Shown piece after piece: positions 23,601-36,400 of a stretch of 64,000 bases of DNA (its first letter is position 1; each line of letters opens with the position of its first letter). Position numbers and translations under genes: made by a program. The notes below the pieces were generated by a model. It did not search any database. It was not told where the DNA came from and saw nothing but the letters and a program-made list of their open reading frames with translations. Location: the NCBI RefSeq assembly GCF_003473485.1, contig NC_053042.1:41134762-41198761 (forward strand), given 5' to 3'. The stretch comes from Medicago truncatula. Its lineage: Eukaryota; Streptophyta; Magnoliopsida; Fabales; Fabaceae.

Positions 23601-25295
23601 TATATGATCACTACTCATGATCATTTGTTGATTGCTTTATATTTGAACAATCTATGTCAAAACAAAAATGGTTTTAAGTTCTTACTTACAATTACGGTAT
23701 CTATCTTTCGTTTTCGAATCATTTTAATTGATGGATTTTGAAATATTCTCCAAAATGCCTTGATTTCTGCACCCATATGTTGTTGGAAGAATCTATAATG
23801 GTATTAGTTGTAGCTTGTTGAGCATTTTCTTATTCTGTTTGGACTGTATGCAGCGTTCTCTTGCTACTGACCTTCAGAGCCTCTCTGTAGATCTTCGCAA
23901 GAAACAATCAACTTATTTGAAGCGCCTCAGACAGCAAAAAGAGGTGAGGGGAAATCTTTTTTGTGTTCCACTATTTTTCATCGATTAATAAAGAAAATAA
24001 AATTGCAATTTTTTAGGGGTTTACTGGAACAGTTTATCTATAACAAATAATTAAATAAATAAAAAATTTATCTGTTTTCAAATCAATTTGCTTCACTTTT
24101 GCTCATCAAATTTAATTTACCCTCAATTCTAATTTAGAGTACTGTAGAAAGCTGCTTCTCTCATGACTTGTCACTTTTTTATCCTGGTATGGGAAAGAGA
24201 TCTCGAGTCTTGGTCTTCCCTATCATCAGCTAATAGTGAACAAGTGGTGAAGTATGGCTCTCTGTCTCTTGTCGGGAGACTATCTCAATACTCATGCTAC
24301 ATACCATTAAGTATATGGATTTAGCCATTTTCATTTTATGATGATGCAGGGTCACGATGGGGTTGACCTAGAGATCAACATGAATGGAAGTAAATCTAAA
24401 TATGAAGACGATGACTTGGACAATATGGTATTTCTAATTGTTTGTCAGTTTTTCTTTTGTTTACCTTCGTGTTTCTTGAGAAAGGGGTGGTGGGCTAATA
24501 TTTTTATATCCTTATCCCGTTTATTCCTACTTTTTCGCCGATAGTTTGGAGCATTAATTGACAAATCTAATAGCAATATGATCATTCCATGTACTGGAGT
24601 AATTGATTATATTAAATATGTTAACTATTGATCACTGATACTACCAAATCATTTATATCTAGATATTTAACGAGCATCAGATGGCCAAGCTAAAAAAAAG
24701 CGAAGCTTTCACAGTTGAAAGAGAAAAAGAGATCCAACAGGTAAGCAAAAGTTGCATATGCACCATCATTAATGACACATTTAATGCTGTTGTCTTCTCG
24801 ATAGATTCACAAGTTTTTGTTGTTACAGGTTGTTGAATCTGTTAACGAGCTTGCTCAGATTATGAAGGATTTATCAGTACTAGTCATAGACCAGGTCAGC
24901 AGATCCTCTCCTTCTGTGAGGAGATAACAACTTTCTTAATTCCACACCCTTATGTAAATTGACAAACTCTATATACAGGGAACCATTGTTGATAGAATAG
25001 ACTACAACATTCAGAATGTGGCAACCACGGTTGAGGATGGCCTTAAACAATTGCAGAAGGTCCTTTTTCTCTCTTCATTTTGTACTATTTTGGTTAGATT
25101 TAGTTTCCAAATTCCCTCTTGCCCCTCTATAACATTCTCTTTATCTCTTTTGCTCTATGGTAATTATTTTGTTTATGGGACATGCAGGCAGAGAGAACTC
25201 AGAAGAAGGGAGGCATGGTAATGTGTGCGTCAGTGCTTCTTATCATGTGCTTTGTTATGTTGGTTCTCTTAATCATTAAGGAAATTATTTTGTGA
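20611..25295 (+). CDS. Syntaxin of the SYP41/42/43 (TLG2-like) group
   Basis: Qa-SNARE acting in membrane fusion at the trans-Golgi network. Eight exons: 20611-20804, 22375-22657, 23854-23943, 24350-24427, 24663-24740, 24829-24894, 24979-25059, 25188-25295; 978 bases, 325 aa, close to Arabidopsis SYP41/42. The N-terminus MATRNRTLIFRKYRDALKSV is the short peptide of the TLG2/SYP4 group that in homologues contacts Sec1/Munc18-type VPS45. A helical Habc-like region with VGLPPAWVDVSEEI follows, then a SNARE motif of about 60 residues over exons 5-7 (central Gln in EREKEIQQ/VVESVNELAQ), and a C-terminal anchor MCASVLLIMCFVMLVLLIIK. The start is the first ATG and lies in a GC-richer leader. Intron 1 (1570 bp) contains a SINE fragment and other repeat-like sequence. 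Confidence 0.96.
21361..21421 (+). mobile_element. 61-bp SINE 3' fragment with 15-bp target duplication
   Basis: GGTGGGACCCCTTCCCGGAC and the following AGCTTTAGTGCACTAGGCTG resemble the 3' body of a plant tRNA-derived SINE. It is flanked by the exact direct repeat AATGCAATCGGAGAA at 21346-21360 and 21422-21436, in syntaxin intron 1. Confidence 0.75.
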
Positions 25296-25814
25296 CCCGT
25301 CGTGATATTTCATATCCTATTCTTTATAATATTGGTCACCTATCATTGGTGTGACCTTTCCATTTACACACCATCTCTTGCCTGATCGAGCATAGTACAG
25401 CAGACTGTCTTAGAGAAAACATGGAGTTTTGGAGTAGCTGTAGCCACTGCACATGGCTTGGCAACAGTGGCTTACGAGGCAATACAAGTTCTCTTGAAAT
25501 ATTTTTTTTGTTTCGCCATGGAGGAGATAGCGCGGAGTAGATGTGTTAGAAGAAAAAGAGCTTTAGAGGTTGGTGTGGTACAGTAGAAATTATACATAAA
25601 TCCAGAAAATGTAAAGAGGGCAGTTATGAACCTGTACTTAACATTCTTTGCCTGTGGAACTTGGTGTTGAAATCCTTTTCATGTGTTTTTTTCCTATCAT
25701 TTTTATCTCTTTTCCCCTCAAGCAATTGCATTTAGGGGGGGATTAGAATTTTGTTTGCATAAAAAAAAAAAAATCATAATAAAAATGGAGGTTTTTGTTT
25801 GGTGATAGAATTTA

Positions 25815-26265
25815 GGCTAAATTACCTTTTTGGTCCTCTAACCATTTAATTGGTATCGGATTGGTCCTCTAACTAAAAATTGATTTATTTCAGTCCTCTA
25901 AGTTTCTCACCGTTACTATATTTAGTCCTTTCTGTTAGTTTTATTCAAATAAACGTTAGGGTTTGTGTTATGAGGGTCCTCTAACTTTATTTATTAGTAT
26001 CATTTTGGTCATATGCCTTGTTAAGGTATTATGATTAAATAGTGACTAATATTATTGGTAACTGTTATGGTTCATATGTATGTGTGAAACAGGAGGTCAG
26101 ACACCCACATAACACAAACCCTAACGTTTATTTGAATAAAACTAACATAAAGGACTAAATGTAGTAACGGTGAGAAACTTAGAGGACCGAAATAAATCAA
26201 TTTTTAGTTATAGGATCAATCCGATACCAATTAAATAGTTAGAGGACCAAAAAAGTAATTAAGCC
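25815..26265. mobile_element. Mutator-type MITE, copy 2, with exact 9-bp target duplication
   Basis: 451 bp with long inverted repeats beginning GGCTAAATTACCTTTTTGG. The 9-base flanks TAGAATTTA occur at 25806-25814 and 26266-26274. The central region equals that of copy 1 (6521-6970) in reverse orientation. It lies about 0.5 kb after the syntaxin stop. Confidence 0.9.
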
Positions 26266-26274
26266 TAGAATTTA

Positions 26275-27100
26275 TAAATGCGGATGATTGGGTAACATTA
26301 TCATCAGTTGCATACCATTTGCATCAAGTAAATCAACTTATTAAATAAAATAAAGTTATTTTTTAAGAACCTAACGGCCTTTGTAATTACTACTACTTCT
26401 TTTTCCAACTCAAACTGCAATTTTTTACTGTTCCAGTTATTTTTTTGTGTTACAAAGGTAAAATGAACATTTAACTGCAAGAATATAGCTGCATAATCAG
26501 GAGCTAACAACAAAGTTATGCATACCATAAAGAGAAATCACTCAATAAGATTAACACCTCACAGGTCACATTCATATCCAACACAGGCAAAATAAACGAA
26601 TCTTCCAAGCAATAAGCATGACCTCCCTTCAAAAAAAATCACCTTACAACCTGCAAAATTATGCAGGTCCAATCTTTGCTACCTGGTCAAAGCATAAGCA
26701 CAACCTACACCAAAAATGATGAAATAGCTTGCTGCCAATGCATATAAGGTCTACATAAACTCCTTTAGTCGCTTATCAACTAGCCTTGACACTTCAATAC
26801 ATATTGCCAAAATTAATCAATCAGCATGTTCATAAACGTGAATAATAGAAGAGGGATATGCACCAACCTTCAACATAATATACCAGAATATATACTGCAT
26901 AACTCCATTCACCCCACATAGCCAACACAACATGCGAACAACGCTTGATCCTCTGCTACTCCTCATTTAGAACTTACCAGAATGATGCAACAGTATCACA
27001 AATATTGTTTCCTAGTTTTTTAAATCAGTCCTAGCCATTCATGCGGGTACAGACACCATTGAGAAATAGTATAGTTGAGACTGTTCGCTTTAGTTTTCAA
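26275..27100. other. Intergenic, no gene seen
   Basis: AT-rich sequence with only short chance reading frames. The CA-rich end at 26600-27100 may be part of the LINE relic that follows, but no protein similarity is readable there. Confidence 0.5.
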
Positions 27101-27109
27101 CCAATTCCA

Positions 27110-27480
27110 TGATAAGTTTTTTCTTCTTCCACTAAATTTTTCAGCCTCACTTCATTGTCACTGAATGCCCTTCCATGTCTCGCCTCAAATACAAGCGAGC
27201 CACACCACACTATGTTCAACAACTCTCCACCCACCAATCAATCTCACATATTGATCGATGTGTTCAGCCTCATCATTATGTACGACGGAGTTAACACCAA
27301 AACTGCACATTGCTTACATACAGTAGTAAACACGGAACACTCAAAGAAAAAGATGAGTCGCGGATTCCTCAGTGTTGCAACCACCAACAAAATGAGTCAT
27401 GTTTTGGAATAGTCATTTGTAGGAAGTTTATTTTGGAATAGTCGTCAAGCAAACTTAGGAAGGAATGTACTTATGTCATG
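27110..27480 (-). pseudogene. Relic of an L1 LINE reverse-transcriptase zinc-binding region
   Basis: On the minus strand, THFVGGCNTEESATHLF then, after a frameshift, FFECSV matches the zf-RVT pattern (C-x-x-C, H-L-F-x-x-C) of plant L1 ORF2. Farther on, VFEARHGRAFSDNEVR recalls the WKxRNxRxF block. It is broken by stops and shifts. The plus-strand open frame 27155-27412 is its shadow. Confidence 0.6.
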
Positions 27481-27620
27481 CAATTCCTGCGTGCCATAAT
27501 CAACATACCTTATAAGCGCGCCTTACAGAATTCCTGCGTGCCATAAGCAAGTTATCTTCCACATTCTCTTTCAGCCCCATTTTACAGCATATTTTATTTT
27601 CTAAGTAGAAGGATTGTACA

Positions 27621-27770
27621 GTGTTATAACATTTTTACAGCATACACATGTTGTATAATGTGTTATGTTACAAATTAAACATAAGTAAATATAACGTGTT
27701 ATAACATTTTTACAGCATACACATGTTGTATAATGTGTTATGTTACAAATTAAACATAAGTAAATATAAC
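27621..27770. repeat. Perfect tandem duplication, 2 x 75 bp
   Basis: The unit starting GTGTTATAACATTTTTACAG occurs at 27621-27695 and, base for base identical, at 27696-27770. Each unit contains the near-palindrome ACACATGTTGT. Confidence 0.95.
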
Positions 27771-28144
27771 TATGCAACTGAGTCCTTCAAAAAAAAAAAA
27801 CTATGCAACTGATTAACCAATTAATTTGGCTCAAATGGTTAATGAACTCATCACACGAAGAATTATTCAGGATAATCTGAATTTGATTCCTGGAACTCTT
27901 GGATTATACATTGACTATGGAGGCATCCCCTTGGTGTTGAATAAAACCAAATGATTTCTAATTTCCCCGATGTCCAATTACGTCTAAGAAAACCTAAAAC
28001 AGAAAAAACCATATTAATGCAACATCATTTAACGAGTTAATACAAGATTTGTTTGTCTATTTAGCAGGTAAGTAAATTAATGAAATTTATTTCTTAATAA
28101 GTTTTTACGAAATAGAAAGTAAAATACCAAGTATTCAACAACAA

Positions 28145-28218
28145 GCTTTCATAGCTCAGTTGGTTAGAGCACCCGTTTAGTAAGCGGGAGGTCTTGAGTT
28201 CAACTCTCAATGAAAGCA
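28145..28218 (+). tRNA. tRNA-Thr(AGT)
   Basis: A 74-base cloverleaf. The acceptor stem GCTTTCA pairs with TGAAAGC, and the discriminator is A. The D region TAGCTCAGTTGGTTAGAGCA holds a good A box. The anticodon stem CCCGT/GCGGG closes the loop TTAGTAA with anticodon AGT. The T arm GAGTTCAACTCTC has a good B box (GTTCAACTC). No intron. CAA triplets just upstream and TTTTT four bases downstream fit plant pol III start and stop signals. It decodes ACU/ACC after A-to-I editing. Confidence 0.97.
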
Positions 28219-28249
28219 GAAATTTTTATTTTTGGCAAAAAAAGCTTCA

Positions 28250-30250
28250 TAACAGACTTCAACCCGTTCTCGTGTAATTAAACCACCAGATATACCAGCA
28301 ACCCTTCCAAAGTATATAAAAGACAACTATTTGTTCCTAGGTTTTATTTGGTCGAAACCATTTTGTTTCCAACTTAAGTAGCCGATCCTTCTGCGATTCA
28401 CGGCTAACCCAAGCTCAAAGCTACTAAAACAAGGGTCTTAAGCATTCTTCATTTTTGTATTGTTCCTAGATTTTTTTTTTTTTTAATTGCATGATATTTA
28501 ACTCTTCGTCAGAATTTGAACTTTGATTATTTAACTCGTCAACTCATTTAGTCTCATAACTCAAACCAGCCTAACCACACAATCCCTCCAACCATCGGAT
28601 GAATTGAATCAACTACATAAACTAACCACACAATGATATTAGAAAACTATTGCATAGACACTCATTGATACACCCAAATAGCACAATAAGATAGATAAAA
28701 ACGATGATATATTGATGATGTGATAGAAGAGAGAGATAGGTAGAAAATAAGATGTTGAACGAGTATTAAGACAATGAAGGGATCTAAACACTCATTCAAA
28801 TATCATTGATCATATTGAATCTAAATATTATTCAAATACTCTTTGCGGTTTCAATTATAAGCAAAAATTACATACCAAATACATTGAATAAATCTAAAAA
28901 ATAAAATGAGTAAGAGTTTAAATTTGAAGATTTGATCACTTGCTTAACATGCTTTGGTTAATTACCACCCTGACAATCACACCTTTGTTTGGTTCACGCA
29001 TACGATTCCCAATATTCCACTATGACTGGAGGGAAAATGAAAGGAAAAAGAAAACAAGCCAATGACTGCCATGTGCATAGGCCGTGCACTTTTTGTACAG
29101 AGACTAGACCTTCTTTTTTTTTTCTTTCCGGAAAACTAGCTGTAGATATTACAGAAATTACATGAAAATAATGAGTAAGATAAGATATTTCAGGGATCAA
29201 AACAGGAAGTCAGAAAAATTAGACTACACAAAAAAGTGTATTTGGAATAAAAAGTCATTTTTAAACAAACATTAAAACGTCATCTGTTAGTAAACATCTC
29301 TATTTCTCAAGGAATAGAATTCCATCTTTTGAAATATTGGCTGTTTTTTTAGGGAAAAAAATGGTGCAAAATGTGCAACATAAGAAATGAAGATCATCCC
29401 TATTATTTCCAATATACGATTAGTGGTTCCCAACATTTAATACGAACCGAGGGCTCTTACATTAGCAATAATTTGTACGAAATTGTTAGGAATAAAATGC
29501 ACATTGCATACGTAAAACAAGGATTTATAAGAATGTTAAATGAGTGAACGATTTATGAGAAAGTTAAATGAATGCCATATGATAGAACCTGGAACGGATA
29601 GAAATTGCGTGAAACTTTATATAATACAAAATAATTGCACCACACTATTTGTTTAAGACATTGCAAAACAAACTTTCATCGACGAAAATAGGGACACTGG
29701 ATATATGGATAACATAATGAATAACTGAACTCTAGGGTAAACTTTCATCGACCAAAAAAATTCATAGGTACCGATGGGTAAAAACTCCAACGAGCATCTG
29801 GCATTTTGCCAAATAGACCCACAATCGTAACTAAAACTTAAGTGACTCACTCACTGACTCCAAACTATTACATATAACCAAGAAAAAATCATGATACTGA
29901 ACATTCATTTTATGTATTATCACTTCACAGAGAAGTCTAGTATTGTCTACGGTGACCAAAAAATCAAGCCACCACACATCTGTCACCATGAGATATGAAA
30001 AACCAGGCATTGCCCAAGCCAATCCAGCAACGCTCTATTTACCAATGTTGGACCTTGTTGGACACAGAAACAACACATTGATTCAACCCCAGCTTGTCCC
30101 ATCATACGGGGTGACTTTAATGATAGACCAGACAAAACTCCTGCAAAATTCTTGATAAAGTTAAAACACAAGAAGAAAACGTAAACATGCAAATTACTAA
30201 GATAATAGAATAATTCCATACAGAAATTTGCAGACGAACCAGAAAAGGCT
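28250..30250. other. Intergenic between tRNA-Thr and importin alpha, no gene seen
   Basis: AT-rich, with only short open frames on both strands that show no family features. Part of 30000-30285 is probably the 3' UTR of the importin alpha gene, whose stop is at 30286. Confidence 0.5.
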
Positions 30251-30285
30251 AAATATAAGACACGGCCCCATTGAAGCATGAACAT

Positions 30286-33200
30286 CTACTGATTGAAGTT
30301 AAATCCACCCGAAGGCACAGAAGGAACCTCAGCGCTACCGAAGTTGAATCCTGATTGAGAAGCATCGCCTGGAGGCATGGTCTCATCTTCTTCCTCCAAC
30401 CAGTATGTCTCAAGAATCTTCACAGCCTTTTCATAAATCTCTGTGTTGTCATGACTCTGGAGGTTCTCAATTTTCTCCAACCCCTCAGCATCATCAATCA
30501 TCTGGGCATATAGATTCACATCACCATTATTGCCTATATTTTTATCCGCTTCTCCAACCTTCAAGATGTTTTCAAGGCCTTCCAGACAAACTGTCACAAT
30601 CCTAGGATCGGGACAGATAAGAAGATCACACAAGGGCTTAATACACCCTTGACTTACTAGGTACCTGTCAACCATGGAGAATAATTAATATTTAGCAAGA
30701 AAAATAAATAACGATGCCATAATATTAATAACCCTCCAGGGGAATATTGAAAATGCATCTCTCATACTTGATTTGTTCGTGAGATCCACCAGATGTAGCA
30801 TTAGAAATAGCCCAAGCAGCCTCTTTCTTGATATCAAACTCAGCATTTTGAAGCAGACTCACCAGAGGACCAAATATATTGGCCTCGATCACAGCCTGTT
30901 AAATATTAGGAAATTAGGATATAAGAATTGAAGAAGTGTTCACTGCAATCAGAACTCGATCAATATCAAATTCTAATTATCATGCAGTTCAACTGTACCT
31001 GAATCTGCTGTTTATTCCCAGCTGTAATGTTTGATATGGTCCAGCAAGCTTCCTTCTTGATGCTTTTCTTATAATTATTGGTCAACAGATTGTATAGACA
31101 AGGAAGAGCCTGATGATTGATGATAACCTATGGGGCAAGGCACCAGGTTAAAACCAACAAACAAACAATATAAATTATGAAAAGCATGCTTCGACACTGA
31201 AATGCATCATTTCCGTAGTATAAATGATAAGATCTCAGCAGAAACTTGTTGACGTAACACGTGACCAAAAAATATTCAGAAAGAAATAGAGCTGGTCATT
31301 TCACAATCCAGGAAAAAATCAGTATTTGAATAACCTCAATCAAATTTAAAGAAAGGTTTGACATATGGATCAAGCAATAATCCAAAGAAAGGTTTGGCAT
31401 ATGACTCAAGCAATTACATTGAAATAGGTGTAACGATAACAACAAAACCTTAGTAATCTAACAAGCAAACGATAAAATGATTATTGTAACATAACAGATA
31501 GACAAAAAATGAAAGATGCATAACATCAGCAGAAGGTAACAATGCAATCAACAAGCATAAGACTCCAATAGTGAAAAGTAAAATGGAAACATTATAAGTT
31601 TATTATATCTGAAAGGACTGCTCAAGTTTAAAACAAAGAGAAAATATAAGAGGTTGCAAATAATAATAAGTCATGCTATCAGTTTTTTTTAACGGCAAAT
31701 GTTAGTGGTTAGTGTGCTCTGTTAGTGGGGATTGAGTGTGCTCTGTAAGTGTGAGTTGAACCTATGACCTCCCTATCACTCTAAGCCTCATACTCCCAGA
31801 TCCGAAGCTAATACCACCAGGCCAACCCAAGTGGGTTACTCTATGCCTTATGTTGGTAGTTAGTGTGCTCTGTTAGTGGGGGTTGAGTGTGATCTGTAAG
31901 TGCGAGTTGAACCCATTACCTCCCAATCACATTTAGTAAGCCTTATGTTTCTCCCCCCAAACCAAACATGATGTTCGTAACAAATAAAACCACAAGAAAA
32001 TCACCGAGACAGAAAGGCAAAGTAACTTGTTGTGCATAACAAAACAACATGAGATGCCCCCGGGGTCAATACCTGAGTTTGCAAATCATCTCCAGTGACA
32101 ATGTTTCCAACAGTACGAAGAGCAGGAATTAGCACTGAAGGAGATGGGTGCCTGAACAAGAGTAGAACATTCAGAATTATAAAAAATAAAAAAATAAAAA
32201 AATAAAAAGCTGCAGTGGCACATGCATTCTTGCACAGCCAAATTTGAGATGTGAGGTACTCACAATAGAAGCTCAACAAGTCGGGGACAAACACCAGCTT
32301 CAATTACAGCTTGAATTTTATCGTTTGTACCATCAGAAAGATATGATAGTGCCCAGCAGGCATCAGTCAAGACTTCTTCATCATTTGAATGTATAAGACC
32401 AGCAAGAGCAGGAAGTGCAGGTTTAACCTATAAAAAATAGTAGAATGTAAGATCCAAAAATAGAACACAATGGTAGTTAACACAACACGAGCAGTAAATC
32501 AAATATTGAGCAGATGGATAACCAACCCTTCAGGTTCACATACACAACCAACAAATAATAAAAAAAATTGTACTAGTGGCTACTCTCCAATCGCATACTT
32601 TGCAATTTCATGATGGAAATGCATGAAAGAAAGTACAGATGAAAAAGCCAAACAATGTTATCCATAAGATCAGAAGTATTATGTATAATATTAAATGTAA
32701 TACTCTAATCTATAGGGTAAGTAACCATACTCTTTTGCGACAGGACTAAGTTATTCGATTCATAGAGAATAAGCAACGCATATTTTTATACCTGATCAAA
32801 AGGAGGCTGTGGCTTGCCCCTGCAGAAGTTTGAAAGTGTCCAGGTAGCATTTCTCAGCATAGAAAGCTTCGCATGCTCATTCAATTGTGCCAAAAGAGGA
32901 ACCAAAGCCCCGTGACCGAGAACAAGATCACGACATCTGGGAGAATCTCCAGCAACATTTCCTAATGCCCACACAGCCTGCAAAACAAAAATCACACAGG
33001 AGAAATGATTAGTTTTCAAGAAAAGATATCATGGGTGCAACTACAATTTCCTACACACACAAAAGAGGTTAGGATCCAATATTTAGAAAATAATAATAAT
33101 AATAATATTCTTAGTTTCCCAAAGTTTCTGCATTTTAAAGGCAGATGAAGGTATGTTAAGACATGTCAAATATACCTGCTCACGGACATCGTCGCTGGAA

Positions 33201-34722
33201 GAAGCAAGGAGCTTCACAAAAATTGGGACAGCCCCATGGTCAATTACCACCTTAGTGTTTTCAGATGTTCCAGAAGCTATGTTTGTCAAAGCCCAAGCTG
33301 CCTCAAACTGCAACACACAATACATGATGTTAAGGTCATGTATCAGCAACATGGATGCATAGGTACGGTGGGTACATGAATTTTACAAAGTTAAGGGTAT
33401 GGGTACGTCAATAATAAAACTTTTGAGATTTATATATATGATAACAGGAAAAGAGTTATATTCAATTCACAACAAAACATCACAATAAAAGTTAAAACTT
33501 CAAAAACTAGGTTTGGTCACAACAATAAAGAAACTCACAACAACAACAACCAAGCCTTTTCCCACTAAGTGGGGTCGGCTACATGGATCAAATGACGCCA
33601 TAGTGTTCTATCAAAAACCATATTTGGATCCAACTCATTGACCTCTAAATCTTTTCTAATGGTTTCTCAAATGGTTTTCCTAGGTCTACCTCTACCTCTT
33701 TTAACCTGACTCTCCTCCATTTGATCTACTCTTCTTACAAATAATAATAATCATATATGATTATGTATTTGTATTTATATTTATATATGAAAAAACAATA
33801 AAGTTCACTGGCGGCCGAATATAGAGAAAAAATAGAGTTCCAACAAGCACCATACATGTAAAGGTACCATGGTACGCATCTGGTACGGGTACTTGACAGT
33901 TTTACAAGTACACGTGCTTCAGAGATCAGCGACAACAAAACATTAATTGCTAATCATTACTTAAATACACACAAATAAAAACGAACAAAACAACAAACCT
34001 GCAACTGCGGAAAGTCTTCCCTCATCAGAAACTCGACAAAACGAGAAACAACACCAGTCTGTATAACCTCCTCAATCGGTGGAGTACGTTCTGCCACACA
34101 AATATCAAAGTCAATCAAAGATGCCTAAATTAATTACTTCATAAATTAAAAACACTAAACAGTAAAGTAGAGTAATTAATCTAATCTAATCTAATTCCGA
34201 ACCAATAGATAGCAGCTTTCGAAACTGAGTCGTTGATTCAAGCTGCAAGTTATTATCATCACTCCACACACCAGCAACCATAGTTGGCAAATGTTCCAAC
34301 TGCAACAACAACAACATAGAAAACGCAACTACAATTCAGAAATTTTTTAACCCTAACCTAATTCAAACAAATCTAAAAAAATTAATAACAAATTAAGCAA
34401 ACTAATTCAAATTAAACAAGTGAGCAATCAGATTACGATTAATAAAGCTTTGATCAGAGTGATTACAAATAATAAGAAAGTTAATCGATTAATTGAAAAA
34501 AATAACCTTCTTCTCGACGACGTTAGAGTGAAGAGCGGAAGGAATCTGCTGAGGTTGAAGACCTTCGCGCCTCTTTTTGAGCAAACTCTCTTCACGACGA
34601 TTCTTACGGATCTCAACCATGGTGTCTTCACGGCGACGGCGGCCTTCTTCGGCATCGACGGCGACCTTGTATCGGTTGCGACGGACCTCGGTCCTTGAGT
34701 TTGCGTTTGGACGATACGACAT
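30286..34722 (-). CDS. Importin subunit alpha
   Basis: Adapter that binds basic nuclear localisation signals and hands cargo to importin beta for import through the nuclear pore. Ten exons: 34722-34507, 34299-34203, 34090-33999, 33307-33176, 32977-32792, 32427-32264, 32151-32073, 31127-30999, 30895-30768, 30664-30286; 1602 bases, 533 aa, the normal plant length. Exon 1 encodes the Arg/Lys-rich importin-beta-binding domain (about 1-72, [20 protein letters not shown]). Armadillo repeats follow; repeated W-A-L-x-N-I/V-A and T-W-T-L-S-N motifs carry the Trp/Asn ladder that grips the signal. The C-terminus is acidic ([10 protein letters not shown]) then Gly/Phe-rich, ending GGFNFNQ. All introns are GT-AG. 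The intron between exons 3 and 4 carries an RTE LINE fragment. Confidence 0.97.
31690..31960 (-). repeat. Two copies of a SINE-like sequence in an importin alpha intron
   Basis: GTTAGTGTGCTCTGTTAGTG and the following GGTTGAGTGTG...TGAGTTGAACC...ACCTCCC segment occur at about 31700-31790 and again at 31855-31930 with several changes. The TTGAACC word looks like a B-box complement. The family is not identified. Confidence 0.5.
33533..33736 (-). mobile_element. RTE-type LINE 3' end fragment
   Basis: It starts with CAACAACAACAACCAAGCC, the complement of a TTG-repeat tail, then CCCACTAAGTGGGGTCGGCT and ACATGGATCAAATGACGCC. It continues into sequence resembling the end of the RT open frame (CCTAGGTCTACCTCTACCTC). 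It lies in the importin alpha intron between exons 3 and 4. Confidence 0.7.
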
Positions 34723-34859
34723 CGTTTAGAAGGAAGTGATCGACGGAGAAGAGAAAGAGGCAGTGGAGACTATACTGCTCTATTGGATGTTGATTTGATT
34801 GATGTATGAATGAAACTAACGGTAGGGTTTGTGTTTTGTACTAGTAGATTATTAAATAG

Positions 34860-35620
34860 AGAGAAAGACACCAAAATTTGTGATTTCTTTTTCTTAAGTT
34901 TAAATTTTAAATCAATTACCATTCATTTATGATAACTCCTCGTGGTTGCCTTGCACTTCTGATTCTTAATCTTTGGATTTATTTGGATAAACCACTTATT
35001 GTGCTTGCAGTTAAGCAATGATTTAGACGTTGTGTTATTTCTAACGATTCAACAAACACACTTAAATTTTGACAGTATCATTTCAGTCTGTAAATTATCA
35101 CATTGCAGTCAAACATACTCTAATCAACATTAACAAATCATATTTTAACTAATTTCATCATCAACAATCTAAAAAAAAAAAAAATCATTGAGACATTTCA
35201 CCGAACACATAAGAGTGCAATTTTTAAACAACTAAGAAATCTAACAATTTCTAAACCCTAAATTGCCGCATTGTACTCTAAACAACAATTCATAACTTAA
35301 TTTGTCACTAAAAATGTATAATTTCTTCAAAAAAAATCACAAAATTTCAACAAAAAATAAGCAATGAAGTAAAATAAGAAACACTTACTTGTTCAATTGC
35401 GTGATTTGATGATGATTTGCTTGAGTTTTGTGAAATCGCACTTGGAGGAAAAAAAATCGTATTTTGGATGTTTTGAAAATGAAGGGTTGTGTTTTGTTTT
35501 GTTGTATTATAACACTTAAGTCACGCAGCGTGGCTTAACTCACACATGGGTATACTTGTCATATCAGTCGGGCGAGAGCATTTTATGTTGGGAGAAGGGA
35601 AAAATTCAAAATAAAAGAAG
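34860..35620. other. Intergenic upstream of importin alpha
   Basis: AT-rich; no gene, RNA or clear transposon recognised. Confidence 0.5.
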
Positions 35621-35629
35621 GAGAGACGC

Positions 35630-36400
35630 CAAGGCTGGCCCTGTGCATAGGCCCGAGGTGCGACGGTCTAGGATCCAAGCTTGTAGAGGTCCAATTTTTT
35701 TCAGGGGTTCTATATAGCAAAAGTTGTTTTTATAGGGAATTTATATAGCGAATTGTAGTAGGGGACCTAACATGAACATAATTTTAAGCCCTAATAATAA
35801 TTTTTTGCTATACATCCCCCCAGCAAGTATTTTAAAACATAAAGTTTACTATCAAATGAGTCATACAAAAACGTGGAAAATTTGGACAATGAAATGAAAC
35901 TGAGAAAATTGATGATAATTCAAGTGTTTCTAATGCATCTTGATAACAAATCAAATGATATTCTAGTTGAGAACCGATATACTGGAGAAATAAATCTTAA
36001 TTTTTCCAGTGACAATCTTAGGCATTTCTCACATGCGATTTATTCAAGAAGACTAAGCACTGATGAGATTAATGGTCGAAAATTGTCAGTTTACTGCGAA
36101 TATATTGACATTATATTGTTTTAGTTGTAAATTGTACAAACCTTCTACCTCTGGTAACTTGATTCCTACCAAGTGATTGGAAGCATGTTAACCAAAGACC
36201 CACACATCGTGAAAATAGTGTCGAATATGTGACTAATATGAATGCTTGGAATGAGTTAAGAATAAAATTGGATTAAATTCATAAAATTGATAAACACTTG
36301 CAAGAAAAATTATGAAAGAGAAAAAGTATCGAAGAGAGGTCTTGCATAAGATATTTTTAGTTATGAAATGTCTTGCTAGGAATAATCCTACCTACCCGTC
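35630..36400 (+). pseudogene. Decayed hAT transposase fragment (TTF-finger type)
   Basis: It begins with CAAGGCTGGCCCTGTGCATA, which resembles a hAT terminal repeat. At 36171-36390 the frames read SDWKHVNQRPTHRENSVEY, NMNAWNELRIKLD, a stop, IHKIDKHLQEKL. After a shift, MKEKKYRREVLHKIFLVMKC and LARNN follow. This matches the 'DWKH ... H ... W ... LARNN' block of TTF-type zinc-finger hAT proteins. The ORF at 35873-36124 may be another decayed portion. No right end was found. Confidence 0.6.

Noticed and set aside
27155-27412. 85-aa plus-strand open frame
   Set aside because: Shadow of the L1 relic that reads on the minus strand.
34420-34698. 92-aa plus-strand open frame
   Set aside because: Antisense to the importin-beta-binding exon of importin alpha.
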